Shown here one piece after another: positions 1-8,266 of a stretch of DNA of 15,843 nt. Source of the stretch: Spirogloea muscicola (Eukaryota; Streptophyta; Zygnematophyceae; Spirogloeales; Spirogloeaceae); contig WELB01000081.1 in the NCBI GenBank assembly GCA_009602725.1, positions 374,065 through 389,907 on the forward strand. Reading direction: 5' to 3'. A program made the translations under genes and the position numbers. Numbering within the stretch: position 1 is the first letter of the stretch; each line of letters starts with the position of its first letter. The notes below the pieces were generated by a model that was not told where the DNA came from, did not search any database, and saw only the letters and a list, made by a program, of their open reading frames with translations.

Positions 1-45
1 GGCGGCGGCGGCGGCAGCGGCGGGCAGTCGCCGGCTTGGGGCGCC

Positions 46-1109
46 ATGGACGCGGCGGAGGAGCGCGCGCGAGAGAGCAGCAAGTGGGCCAAGGAGGCCG
101 AGGTAGCTGCCGGCGCCGCCTCCGCGCAGGCCATGGCCGCCCTCAAGGTGCGCTCCGCCAGCCCCCTGTTGCAGCTCTTACGCTGGCACCCTCCAGACAG
201 CGTCCACCAGGGAGGCTGTCAGAGCTGCTTGCTGCGTTCCTGAAGCTCCAGCAAAGTGCTTGTGAGCAGATTGCGGAGCACGCACGCGCGGAGGCTGAGG
301 CGGCACGGCGGGCAGCCGAGGAGGCCGTGCAGCAGGCTCTGGACAGGCGGCGCCTCAACCTGCAGGAGGTGCACCGAGGCCACGCGGCTGGCGGGGTGGG
401 CAGCCTCGACACTGCTAACGCCAATGCGCCACATGCGTCTCCTCCTCTTATTGCACAGGACGAGCTTGATTGTTGCATGCTGGATGCCGTCCAGTCCAGT
501 GCAATCTTGCCGTGCTGTGACATTAAGATTGCTGCGACGCTGCTGTGACCACCATGCTGAGGGCTTTGTTCATGTCATTTAGAAAGGCTTTATGATAAGA
601 AAGGGTCATGAGGCCAAATTTGCTTCTCAAATTGAGCATCCTGTGGAGGTCTTGTCTGTCTGGAGGCCAAGTAAAAGTGGGCTGTGGTTATCGTCCTCAA
701 CCTGACCTCAATACTGAAGAGGGGCTGGCCCCTGTGGTTGCTGGCGTCGGTGGCTGCGCAGGCTCGTGGTGAGATGCACGTGGAGCAGGAGAAAGACGAC
801 CTGCGCGCGCGGCTGGCGGAGACAGAGCAAGCTTTGGCGGAGAAGACCCGCCGCGTGTCGGAGCTCGAGGGCAGCCTCGAGGACATGACGCGCTATCTGC
901 GCAACCTCAAGGCCATGATGGCGCCAGCGGCCGAGGACATGTCGCCGATGCCTGCGCAGACTGAAGCAGCCGAGGGTGGCAAGGAGGCTGCTGCTCCGGG
1001 CCGGCAGAATGCTGCTGGGCTCGGCCTGGAGGCTCGCATCGAGGACCTGGACGTGGTCGAGGGCGGCGGCGAGCGCAGGAGCAAGGCGGCAAGGTCCGCC
1101 AGCCATTAG
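46..1109 (+). CDS. Small coiled-coil protein, three exons (unrecognised)
   Basis: Proposed exons are 46-147, 225-368 and 762-1109 (TAG), giving 197 residues. The ATG at 46 sits in a good GCCATGG context, but the frame stays open to base 1 (Gly/Ser codons), so the true start could lie left of the window. The exon 1 donor is AAG|GTGCGC, the exon 2 donor GAG|GTGCAC and the exon 3 acceptor GCGCAG|GCT. The exon 2 acceptor (CAGAG|CTG) is the weakest call, chosen because it is the only AG that keeps phase. The product is almost entirely helical: an Ala/Glu/Arg-rich stretch (residues about 45-80), then heptad-like leucines around RARLAETEQALAEKTRRVSELEG, here cited only as residues about 95-120. A charged, low-complexity tail follows. 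No catalytic motif or membrane segment is visible. I do not recognise the family; a structural or scaffold role is only a guess. It is tail-to-tail with the next gene. Confidence 0.55.
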
Positions 1110-1569
1110 CATCATTCAGCAGGGGTCCAACTAGCCTGGCCAAGTCTGCGCCAGGGAATGTGCTGCTGCTCTCACATAAGGTGGCCGCAAGGCTGAGCAG
1201 CTGTGCGTGCTGGAAAGGGCGCCGGTTGTACTCCATGGCCCTGCCTAGACTTATGCCATTGACAACCAGAGCCATGACTGGTACCCATGCCTAACTTTTG
1301 CCTCAGCGCCGGGGCACCTGTGTCTGCCCTTGAAAGGCTTGGCTTGCAGCAGAGCCATAAGAATTTTATGATGTTCAAAGCCGTAGCTGAAAGCAGATTG
1401 CATTGGTAATGAGCGAGCAAGAGGCGACGCGAACGCGGCCATCCACGGCCTACAAAGTGACAGAATGGATGCGCAGACGGAGGTGGCAGCAGCAGTTACT
1501 TGTGCAAGAAACCCTCTGATGCAGGCAGCAAAGAAGGACTGTAGCCACTTGTCTTCAGCAGTTCTAATC
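1110..1569. other. Intergenic region between two convergent genes
   Basis: About 460 bases separate the stop of the left plus-strand gene from the stop of the minus-strand coiled-coil gene. It should hold both 3' untranslated regions. I see no TGTAA (the usual chlorophyte polyadenylation signal) on the plus strand here and no complementary TTACA for the minus strand. Short open frames on both strands lack coding-like codon use. No repeat or RNA gene is visible. Confidence 0.5.
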
Positions 1570-4500
1570 TCATTCAGGAAGGGAAGGAGTGCGGTGAAGA
1601 AGCTCAAGCAGGATCCTGCTGTCATAGGCAGAGGGAAGCTACTGCTGCAGGTACCAAACACAGTGTCCCAGGGTGCACACTGAGCGAGGAGGGCCGCTAC
1701 CTCGCTCCCGCCGGTACGAGGCCATCTGCTACTGCGCCCTTCTCGCCTGCCCCTTGTGGCATGGGCTGATCCTGCTGGCTTGACAGGAACACTGAACCGT
1801 CCTCAAGCGCGTCCGCGAGCCGGAAGCAGCCGCGTTTGAGCTCCTGCGTGGCCACCACGAACGCCGACGCCCACACCGCCAGTCTCGCACCCCGGAGCCC
1901 GTACTCCATCTGCTCCATGACGCAAGGTGAACTCAGTCAACTGACTATGAGAAGCCAAGAAGCAGTAATCGACAACATCGAGTCAGCAGAGCTGTGGCAT
2001 ACAGGTGAGGTCATGGACTTCAGGAGCGAGGGTAGAGGCCGGCGCAGAGCCCGCTGCAGCCGGAAGCTGCACTCCACTGATGCCACCAGAATCGCGGCGC
2101 CGACAAGCGCCCGACGTCGCTTCCGCACGGCCTCCAGACGGGGCAGGGCCACAATCGCACCCTTGCTGAGAGTTGACCCCAGGGTTTGCAATCTGCACAA
2201 GAGCAAAGTGAATGTGGACTACATGATGTGAGGGAGATCTGCAGAGATGGGACAACTGAGCAATGTAATACTTGTTCAGAAGACTGAGATTGCCTAAGCT
2301 TAAGAACGCCAGAGCTGCGCATATGTGCAGGTTTTAGTGTAAGGAACACAAATGAAGGTGCAGGGACGATGATGAGGGCTTTGAGGTGGATAAGAAATTG
2401 ATAAGATATGCTGGATGTGACCGGCTTGTAGGAGCTGCCCAGCCAGAGAGAGACTCAAGCACTCATAAGGACGTAGACAGACAACCTTAGCATGCCTTCT
2501 GTTTCACTAAGCCTTCAGGGTTAAGGTTCCAAAGTAAATTTGGGATAGTGTGGTGGGCGTTTTGCTGTGTAATGCATTGAGCAGCAACAAGAGATCACTT
2601 GACGTGGCAGGAAGGTGGCAGGAGCGACATTCGTCTCGGGGCCAGGTTAGCGGCCTGGCACGAATCTGGCTGTCTTCCTCAGGGGAGTCCCGAGAGGGAG
2701 CTCGCCCCTCAAAGCGCAAGGATAACGGTTTCGTCATGGACGACCGCCCGCTGGCCATTCGCCACACGGTGCAGCCACACAAGAGTGGTATATGCAAGGC
2801 TTCTCGATTGGAAGTGTAAATACTCATCAAAGTGCGAGACACTGCGGTTTAAGGTTTGGGTATATAAGTTAGGTCTGACTGGGATGATTGAGACACGGCC
2901 TTCTTGGGTGGAACGAGCCGATGCCTCTCACCGAATGCCCTCATTGCAGCCGTCGATGCTGTCCAAGAGCACCTTGCGAGCGAAGTACACGGCAAGGCGG
3001 TCGGCCTGCCAGGGCAGGCACCGCACTTGTGGGGTTCATGCTTTATGAGCAGGGCATCAGGAGCTTGTCTAGCTGGAGCAGACCCGTCATGCAACACCTT
3101 TGGCGTGGCCTTGGCTGCACAGCAAGTGAGAGGCTTTCAGAGCACACAGCCACAGAGGCCAGAGTGCGCAAAGAATGAAGGAGGAGGGAGCTGGCACCTG
3201 CGATGCACATGCCCACAGGCGCTCCCCTAGACCCCGAGCAAGCCTGCCCCCAATGATGCCAAATGGTGTTCACTTTGTCAGCATCTGGTTGAGCAGTAAC
3301 ACGCCTCTCTCTGAAGATGGGACGTAGATTGTTGGAAATGTACTGATCAGAGATTCACATATTAGCTTCTGTGTAAGCCTGACAAGCATCGAAATCGTTT
3401 AGCAGATGTGAGTGGTAGTGCCATTGTTGTGGCCCATGAGAGGAAGCCGTGCCGATTGGCCACCAGCAAGGGTGGAGGAAATCGCTCACCCAGCAAGAAA
3501 GCCCTGTGCTGACGAGTGCTGCTGAAGGCTGGTGCTATGCTGCTCCAGGAGGAGTGCCATGCCCAGCTGCTGGCTGTGGCAGGCCTCGAGCGCCGCCACG
3601 CGCGACCGGAGGTCGTCGCTGCGCGCTGCGGCGGCCGTGCAATTCCCCAGCTGGGCCCGCAGCTCTGCAAGCCCAACTGCTAGCTGCGGCACATCCTGCA
3701 GTCCAGCGGCCACAGAGGTTCCAACTCAGAATCCACTGGCTGAACTAAAATCATCACTGGCTGAACTGTCCAGTGCCACAGGCGAGCAGGCTGGACGGGC
3801 GTGAGAGTTGCTAACCCGTTCGATGACGTTCACACGCTCCCGCATGGCGAGCGCCTCGGATCGGAGGCAGCTGCCGGCAGTCTCCAGGCGCCGCAGCCGC
3901 GCATTTTCCTCGTGCGCTGAGCTGAGGACCGACACATGGAGCAGGAGTCAGGCAGCAGGGCGATGACTGTAGGCAGTGCTCACACCTCATGCACCAGCAA
4001 GTGGACCCATGAGCGCCGGCGGCTGTGTAACCTGCGAAGCTCGTTGACGGCAGCCTCCGTGGCAACAAGGCGGTCGCGCTGCGGAAGCACGCGCTCCAGC
4101 GCCCGCTCGAGCGCGGCGCGCTGCCCGAGGAGGTACGACGTGGGGTCCACGGCGGCGCCCGAGGCCGGCGCCGGCGCCGGAGAGCCGCCATGGCTGCGGC
4201 TCGCCGGGGAGACGGAGCTGCGGACCAGGCAGGTGTCGAGCTCGCCCGTTTGGGCAGCGTCTGTGGAGATGGAGTCCGGGGCGAGGCTCCCCACCGTTCT
4301 TTCCGACGTAAGACTTGGGTTCGAATCGCCGCGGTGCTCGGCGTTTGCCACGAGCTTATGATGGCCGCGATGCGACCCGTCGCCCGCGGCGCCGCCGCGA
4401 GGAGCGGGCGCCGCCGCGGCGGAGTCCGAGGTCCCTCCGGACGGCCGCGCCGGCGCCGCGAGAGCCGGCAGCGGCGGGTGTGAGCCGTCGCCGGCGTGCG

Positions 4501-4703
4501 GCAGCGCGCCCCAGTAGGCGGCGAGGAAGCTCTGCAGCGTGGCGTAGCTGGCTAGCCTGCCGGCGAACGCCGCCGCGGCCGGTGGCGGCGGCGGCGGCGA
4601 GGCCGAGGGCNNNNGCCGGGAGCAGCGCCGCGGAGCGCGCCAGGCGACGCAGGGCCTCCGCCGAGGGCCCGCCGCCGCCGCCGCCGCCAAAGGCGGCGTC
4701 CAT
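1570..4703 (-). CDS. Helical/coiled-coil protein of about 512 residues, nine exons (unrecognised)
   Basis: Minus-strand exons proposed: 4703-4032, 3921-3816, 3695-3490, 3310-3274, 3005-2932, 2192-2003, 1909-1701 and 1618-1570 (TGA). An additional 18-base exon, 2841-2824, is phase-compatible. Every junction is GT-AG and in phase. ATG 4703 follows a second in-frame ATG at 4745. The N-terminus is Gly/Ala/Pro-rich; next comes a hydrophobic helix (FAGRLASYATLQSFLAAYW), then a Ser/Pro/Ala linker. The middle exons are coiled coil, with segments such as EENARLRRLE and SDDLRSRVAALEA. The C-terminal exons are Leu/Ala/Arg helices (LEAVRKRRRALVGAAILVA; GARLAVWASAFVVATQELK) ending RILLELLHRTPSLPE. No enzymatic motif is seen and I do not recognise the family. 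Helix content would fit a cytoskeletal or complex subunit, which is a guess. An N-run at 4611-4614 interrupts exon 1, so the length is uncertain. Exon 3005-2932 could instead join a terminal exon 2841-2709. Confidence 0.55.
4611..4614. other. Run of four N inside exon 1 of the minus-strand coiled-coil gene
   Basis: The open frame from ATG 4703 reaches the N-run with two bases over. The frame that stays open from 4610 to the donor at 4031 needs one base to complete a codon. The real missing length should therefore be a multiple of three, not four, if both sides are one exon. The flanks are GC-rich GCC/GGC repeats that sequence and assemble poorly. Confidence 0.85.
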
Positions 4704-4854
4704 GGCGGCGTCCGTGGCGGCGGGGGGGGGGCAACGAGAAGCCAAAGATCGTGGCTGTCGTTATCGAGATAGCGGAGGTTCGAGGCTGGGTGGGTGGGTT
4801 GGAACGGCGGCGCGGCGTTTGAACGGCGGGGCTCACCGTGGCGCTCTCAGCTCC

Positions 4855-4893
4855 CAATGTGCTTGCCTCTGTACTTGACCACACAGGCCCCTC
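4855..4893. repeat. Dispersed repeat, copy 1
   Basis: Begins 'caatgtgcttgcctctgta' and matches the right part of the copies at 5123-5192 and 9743-9812 with a few substitutions. Confidence 0.65.
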
Positions 4894-5001
4894 CATCTCT
4901 TAATGCACACTCCAATTTCCAATTTCAGCTCGCTGCGGTGCGACCACCACGCGGCCTCGCAACGGGAAGAAGAAGCTGGCTGCTCACAGCCCTTGTCCCC
5001 A

Positions 5002-5074
5002 TTGGGAGAGCCACTTCTCTCTCTCGAGCGCCCCGCGCGCCTTTCTCTCTCGAAGAAGAAAGTGGCTCTCCCAA
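5002..5074. repeat. Foldback module with perfect 15-bp arms
   Basis: Arms 5002-5016 (ttgggagagccactt) and 5060-5074 (aagtggctctcccaa) are exact reverse complements around a 43-base CT/GA-rich loop. The same 15-mer is the outer part of the long hairpin at 7707-8038, so this is a short member of the same family. Confidence 0.8.
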
Positions 5075-5122
5075 GAAGAAGCTCTTCTCACTTTCTTGTG
5101 GGCTGGCTGGCTTGTCGCCCCT

Positions 5123-5192
5123 CTTAGCAGGAGGTGATGTAAATCTGTCAATGTGCTTGCCTCTGTACTTGGCCACTCAGGCCTTCCACTCA
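5123..5192. repeat. Dispersed repeat, copy 2
   Basis: Starts 'cttagcaggaggtgatgta' and runs into 'caatgtgcttgcctctgta'. It is the fullest copy of a repeat seen again inside an intron of the thymidylate kinase gene (9743-9812). It stands directly beside the 'caatgggcgagccc' module, suggesting it belongs to the same composite repeats. Confidence 0.7.
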
Positions 5193-6767
5193 ATGGGCGA
5201 GCCCTTCTCTCTTTCTCTTCTTTCCATCACTCAACATGCAGTCCTTCTCTAGAAGAGCTGCTTCTTCTTCCGAAAGGGACGATGGCTGTGAAAGAAGAAA
5301 TCTTTCTCAACAATCAGTACTTTCCTTTTGGGGCTGGCCTTTCTGTGATAGCCATCGCCTTAGTTTACACAGCTGTGAGCATCTGCGTGCTGGCCGTGCT
5401 CTAGCTGCAGTCTCTAGCTTTCGTGAAGGAGACCTTTCTGGCGCCTAGTCTTACTGACTTGCAGCTGCTATGTAGAGATTACTAAGTTTATATCCTCATG
5501 GTCATGTCTTTCAGCACTTTTCGGCCTCTTCGGACATTGTCTACTTCTCTCGGACTCGCTTTTCACAGCCCTCGAAGAGCCACTCTCTTTCTATCTACAC
5601 GATTTTTTCAGCAACTAGGAGTATAATAATCCCTAATTAGCAGCCGCTAGTCGGTGTTATTTGCAGCTTGAAAAGAGTCACTCAGACGAACCCAGAAGCT
5701 GCAGCCAAAGCGCGGCCTGCCTGCAAGTGTTCCCCTTGAGCCTGCGAACTCTGGAGTGAGACAGAGAGGAGCTCTTGCAACGGGCGGGGGCGAGGGCTGT
5801 GGAAAGAAACAGTTCTTTCAATGTAAGGTAATGGCTGTGTGAGGCCGGCGTAAAGGAATGTACAATTTGAGAAAGGGCCCAAAAAGCGCGATACTGCTCG
5901 TGGAAAGCCAGTCCCCAACAGAGTGAACAAGGTCAGGCAGGACTTGGATAGTACCTCGATGCAAGAAGAAGAAGAAGAAGGCGCGCGGTGTGCATGAAAT
6001 TGAAAGGGAGGCCAATTCTAGCCTTACAAATGTCCTGGTAACGGGGTAGTGAGCTGGCTAAGGGGGACACTGACATCCGCGAGTGAGCACATGCTATCTG
6101 ACAAGCTAAGCCGAGGAGCCAGACCACCGCCATGAAAGCCATTAGCCTGGCCCAATGCACGCCCAGCACGCTCGTGTATCGCGAGTGCCTGGGACCGCTG
6201 TTGACTCAATGATAGTCGCATTCTATAGCAGGCAACGATGGCTTGCGGGACACTAGACTGCCCTAAGCTACCCGCCCGACTACGTCGGCGAGCATCGACA
6301 TGCTGTGCAAGGCGATGGAGGAGGGAAGAGCTTCGCTCCGTAGCCGCCGTACATGTCCATGGCGCATGGGAAGACGTGGTCGCCCCGGGGGTGGTCCCTG
6401 AGGTGGCCCATGGCTTGCTCATTGGCTGCCCGTGAAAAGCGAGCTTGAGCCTTCAGGTCAGAGCATTTTGCCCACGCTGCAAAGTCGACCTGATCTACCG
6501 CAAGTGATGGAAAGGAGTGGAGGCGGTCTCTGCAAACGTCAGAGAGGGAGGTTTGAAAGGGCAGGGTCCCATTTACCACTGCAGCTATTGCTGGTGCCAG
6601 TACTGGCTGCCCCCTCCTAATGAAGCACGTTGACACGGTGAAGGCCACTTGGGCCCAACACCCCAGGTGTGCCGTGCGAGTCAGGGCGAGCCAGAGGGCG
6701 GCAGCCAAGGCCGCCCGTGCCTGTGGGGAGTGTACCGCCCTTGCCTATGGGGAGTGTCATCACCCAG

Positions 6768-6915
6768 ACATTGTCCATGCTTTTGGGCTGGCCTCTCAGA
6801 GCCACCAGTCAATCTGACCGCGCTTTCTCGCATTTGGGAAAGAATGGCGCGCCCTGAGAGAAGAGGGGCTAGCAAAGCCAGCCCAGAAAAGAATGGACAG
6901 TGTCTGCAGGCCTCA
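6768..6915. repeat. Degenerate foldback pair
   Basis: The plus-strand segment from 'cattgtccatgcttttgggc' (about 6771) is matched in reverse complement by the segment ending near 6912 ('cactgtccattcttttctgg' on the minus strand). Both then carry the GGGCTGG mini-hairpin. Several mismatches and small indels separate the arms. Confidence 0.55.
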
Positions 6916-7081
6916 AAGGCCACAAAATGGTACTCGGAAAAAACAAAACTACACACCAGTAATGATGCAGATGGATGCCAGGGGAAGCGCTAAGACAAAC
7001 AAGCACAACAAGAAACAAAGCAGCTACGTACTACTCAGTAACCCCTGCTAAGCAGCCTCAGCTAGTACGGAGTGCTGGGTG

Positions 7082-7131
7082 GTCCAGAGATGAGCGTCCA
7101 GAGATGAGCGTCCGGAGTGAGAGAGAGAGAA
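7082..7131. repeat. Short tandem repeat plus GA tract
   Basis: The unit 'gtccagagatgagc' occurs twice exactly (7082-7095, 7096-7109), followed by a partial degenerate third copy and a (GA)n run to about 7131. It lies just downstream of the tRNA gene on its transcribed strand. Confidence 0.8.
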
Positions 7132-7150
7132 GCGCGAAGTGTGCCGCGGG

Positions 7151-7155
7151 AAAAA
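7151..7155 (-). terminator. RNA polymerase III terminator of tRNA-Met
   Basis: Five consecutive T on the minus strand begin eight bases after the tRNA discriminator base at 7163, the expected form and position for RNA polymerase III termination. Confidence 0.75.
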
Positions 7156-7162
7156 CGTAACG

Positions 7163-7283
7163 TGGGACGAGGGAGGATCGAACTCCCGACCTTAGGATGG
7201 CTCGCTGCTCGCCGCACTTCCGCGGGAGTCGGGTTGGGCTCTCAGCTATGAGACCTACGCGCTACCGACTGCGCCATCGTCCC
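7163..7283 (-). tRNA. Elongator tRNA-Met (CAT) with a 48-nt intron
   Basis: Read on the minus strand, the acceptor stem GGGACGA (7283-7277) pairs perfectly with TCGTCCC (7170-7164), with discriminator A at 7163. The D arm is GCGC-AGTCGGTA-GCGC. The anticodon loop after splicing is CTCATAA with anticodon CAT at 7250-7248, and its stem is TAGGT/TCCTA. The T arm is GGGAG-TTCGATC-CTCCC. The intron, 7246-7199, starts right after position 37, the canonical place; removing it gives a 73-base tRNA. A box (TGGCGCAGTCGG) and B box (AGTTCGATCCT) are both good. CCA is not encoded. An intron at this site in tRNA-Met(CAT) is known in plants, where it is shorter. The intron argues for a nuclear elongator tRNA rather than an organellar Ile tRNA with a CAT anticodon. 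Confidence 0.93.
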
Positions 7284-7290
7284 CAGCTGC

Positions 7291-7319
7291 TTGCGACGCG
7301 CGCAGGTGCAGTATATATA
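7291..7319 (-). promoter_or_regulatory. TATA-like box and CAA upstream of tRNA-Met
   Basis: On the minus strand TATATATA (7319-7312) ends 28 bases upstream of the tRNA 5' end and CAA (7293-7291) lies 8-10 bases upstream. Plant nuclear tRNA genes typically have a TATA-like element around -30 and a CAA start motif just upstream, so both position and sequence fit. Confidence 0.7.
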
Positions 7320-7605
7320 GCGTTAACAAGAAGTGGAACTACTTCGACTCTTCCGCGCTACCCACAGCTTCACTTTCAGAACCTTGTCCACTTTTGTTTG
7401 GCTGGTTTTCCCAGCGACCTCCTTCAATTGGGCGAGCTTCTTCTGCTGCCTCTGGTTCTAGCCAAGGGACCCACTTCCAGGAGCCCAGCTTCTCTGACCT
7501 GAGGCTGCTTAGCAGGGGTTACTGAGTAATACGTAGCTGCTTTGTTTCTTGTTGTGCTTGTTTTTCTTAGCGCTTCCCCTGGCCCCCTTCTCGTACTTTG
7601 TTCAT

Positions 7606-7765
7606 TCTATTTTGGGCTGGCTTTTCCAGCCCCTATCCTCAATGGGCGAGCCCTTCCCTTCTTCTCTTCGGGCTGCTCTCAACAGCAGGAAGTGAGCTCT
7701 TCCAGAGAAGAAGTGGCTCTCCCAATGGGGGCAAGGGCTGTGAGAAGCCAGCCCGAAAAGAATGA
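7606..7765. repeat. Degenerate foldback overlapping the left arm of the long hairpin
   Basis: Plus-strand 'cattctattttgggctggc' (from about 7604) and its following 'caatgggcgagcccttccc' are matched in reverse complement by 7695-7765. The right half of this older, mismatched foldback is also the outer part of the left arm of the 118-bp hairpin, so the elements are nested or share a module. Confidence 0.6.
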
Positions 7766-8038
7766 CAAGGTTCGAAGGGGCCAAACTACGAGCTAAGCAG
7801 CGACTGCGGGGCCTGAAGAGGCTATGGCAGAACGGGGGAGGATGGACCACTCAGTAGTTACGAGTAAGGAGCCTCACATCCGACAGACTAGCTGCCGGAA
7901 AACTATCCCCAAAGAGATTTAGCCTCTTCAGGCCCCGCAGTCGCTGCTTAGCTCGTAGTTTGGCCCCTTCGAACCTTGTCAATTCTTTTCGGGCTGGCTT
8001 CTCACAGCCCTTGCCCCCATTGGGAGAGCCACTTCTTC
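7707..8038. repeat. Long hairpin: 118-bp inverted repeat, about 95-base loop
   Basis: Arms 7707-7824 and 7920-8038 are reverse complements; the only difference I find is one extra T in the right arm (aatgacaagg against aattgacaagg). The loop is 7825-7919. Each arm contains GGGCTGGCTTCTCACAGCCC (or its complement), itself a mini-hairpin, and the family 15-mer ttgggagagccactt. The near-identity of the arms contrasts with the decayed modules around it and points to recent formation, gene conversion or selection. It could be a non-autonomous foldback/MITE-like element or, if transcribed, a source of double-stranded RNA. Confidence 0.9.
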
Positions 8039-8266
8039 AAAGAGAAGCCAAACAGCCACTGAAGTGGCCACTGGGTGCTCAAAGTCCCCAGCCGTGAGAG
8101 GCGAACCCAATAGAAAACGTAAACAGCGCTGCCAAAATGACTGGTGGCTGTGAGAGGCCAGCCCAAAGGAATGGACAAGGTCTGAAATAGAAGATAGACA
8201 ATAGAACTAAACAGTTTCACACGCTCTGCATCACGCGCAGCGCCTCGCCGTTGTCGCCGCTGCCGC

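Larger units (their letters stand above)
4704..7162. other. Gene-free stretch made of degenerate foldback repeats
   Basis: No supportable protein gene is present. The first 150 bases are the 5' flank of the minus-strand coiled-coil gene, with a run of nine or so G. From about 4850 the DNA is a patchwork of related, partly inverted modules, typified by GGGCTGG, a few bases, CAGCCC, then 'cccattgggagagccactt'. Copies in plus orientation lie near 4985-5020, 5170-5215, 5320-5360 and 6770-6800, and in minus orientation near 5060-5075, 5760-5870 and 6845-6912. A simple (AAG)6 tract lies at 5963-5980. Modules differ from one another by many substitutions, so most are old. Confidence 0.6.
6977..7583. 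repeat. 85-bp inverted repeat enclosing the tRNA-Met gene
   Basis: The left arm 6977-7061 and right arm 7499-7583 are reverse complements over 85 bases with two mismatches (near 6996 and 7030). The arms contain 'aacaagcacaacaagaaac' and 'actcagtaacccctgctaag'. The 437-base spacer holds the tRNA gene, its upstream TATA, a 14-base tandem repeat (7082-7121) and a GA tract. No clear target-site duplication flanks the arms. The arrangement could be a mobile element with terminal inverted repeats or a local inverted duplication. Confidence 0.8.
7284..8266. other. Gene-free stretch between tRNA-Met and the thymidylate kinase exons
   Basis: This holds the tRNA upstream region, the right arm of the 85-bp inverted repeat, a divergent module near 7380-7440, the foldback at 7606-7765, the 118-bp hairpin and a further minus-orientation module near 8130-8190. 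Open frames here read through repeats and have no coding character. An in-frame stop at 8195 precedes the first visible kinase exon. Confidence 0.6.

Noticed and set aside
4315-4335. B-box-like 'gggttcgaatcgcc' suggesting a tRNA
   Set aside because: No acceptor stem, D arm or A box could be folded around it, and the minus strand reads as an open exon.
4315-4878. 187-codon Arg/Ala-rich plus-strand frame
   Set aside because: Low-complexity product of GC-rich DNA opposite exon 1 of the minus-strand gene and crossing the N-run.
6355-6385. A GKT triplet in a plus-strand frame, considered as the missing kinase P-loop
   Set aside because: The glycine five residues upstream and the D-R/x-S context of thymidylate kinases are absent, and no flanking sequence resembles the family.
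5682-6422. Several 65-130 codon frames on both strands
   Set aside because: They run through repeat modules, show no biased codon use and match nothing I recognise.
4850-8190. CRISPR-like or bacterial operon interpretation of the repeated segments
   Set aside because: Repeats are irregular in spacing and orientation, there are no uniform spacers, and the surrounding genes are intron-containing nuclear genes.
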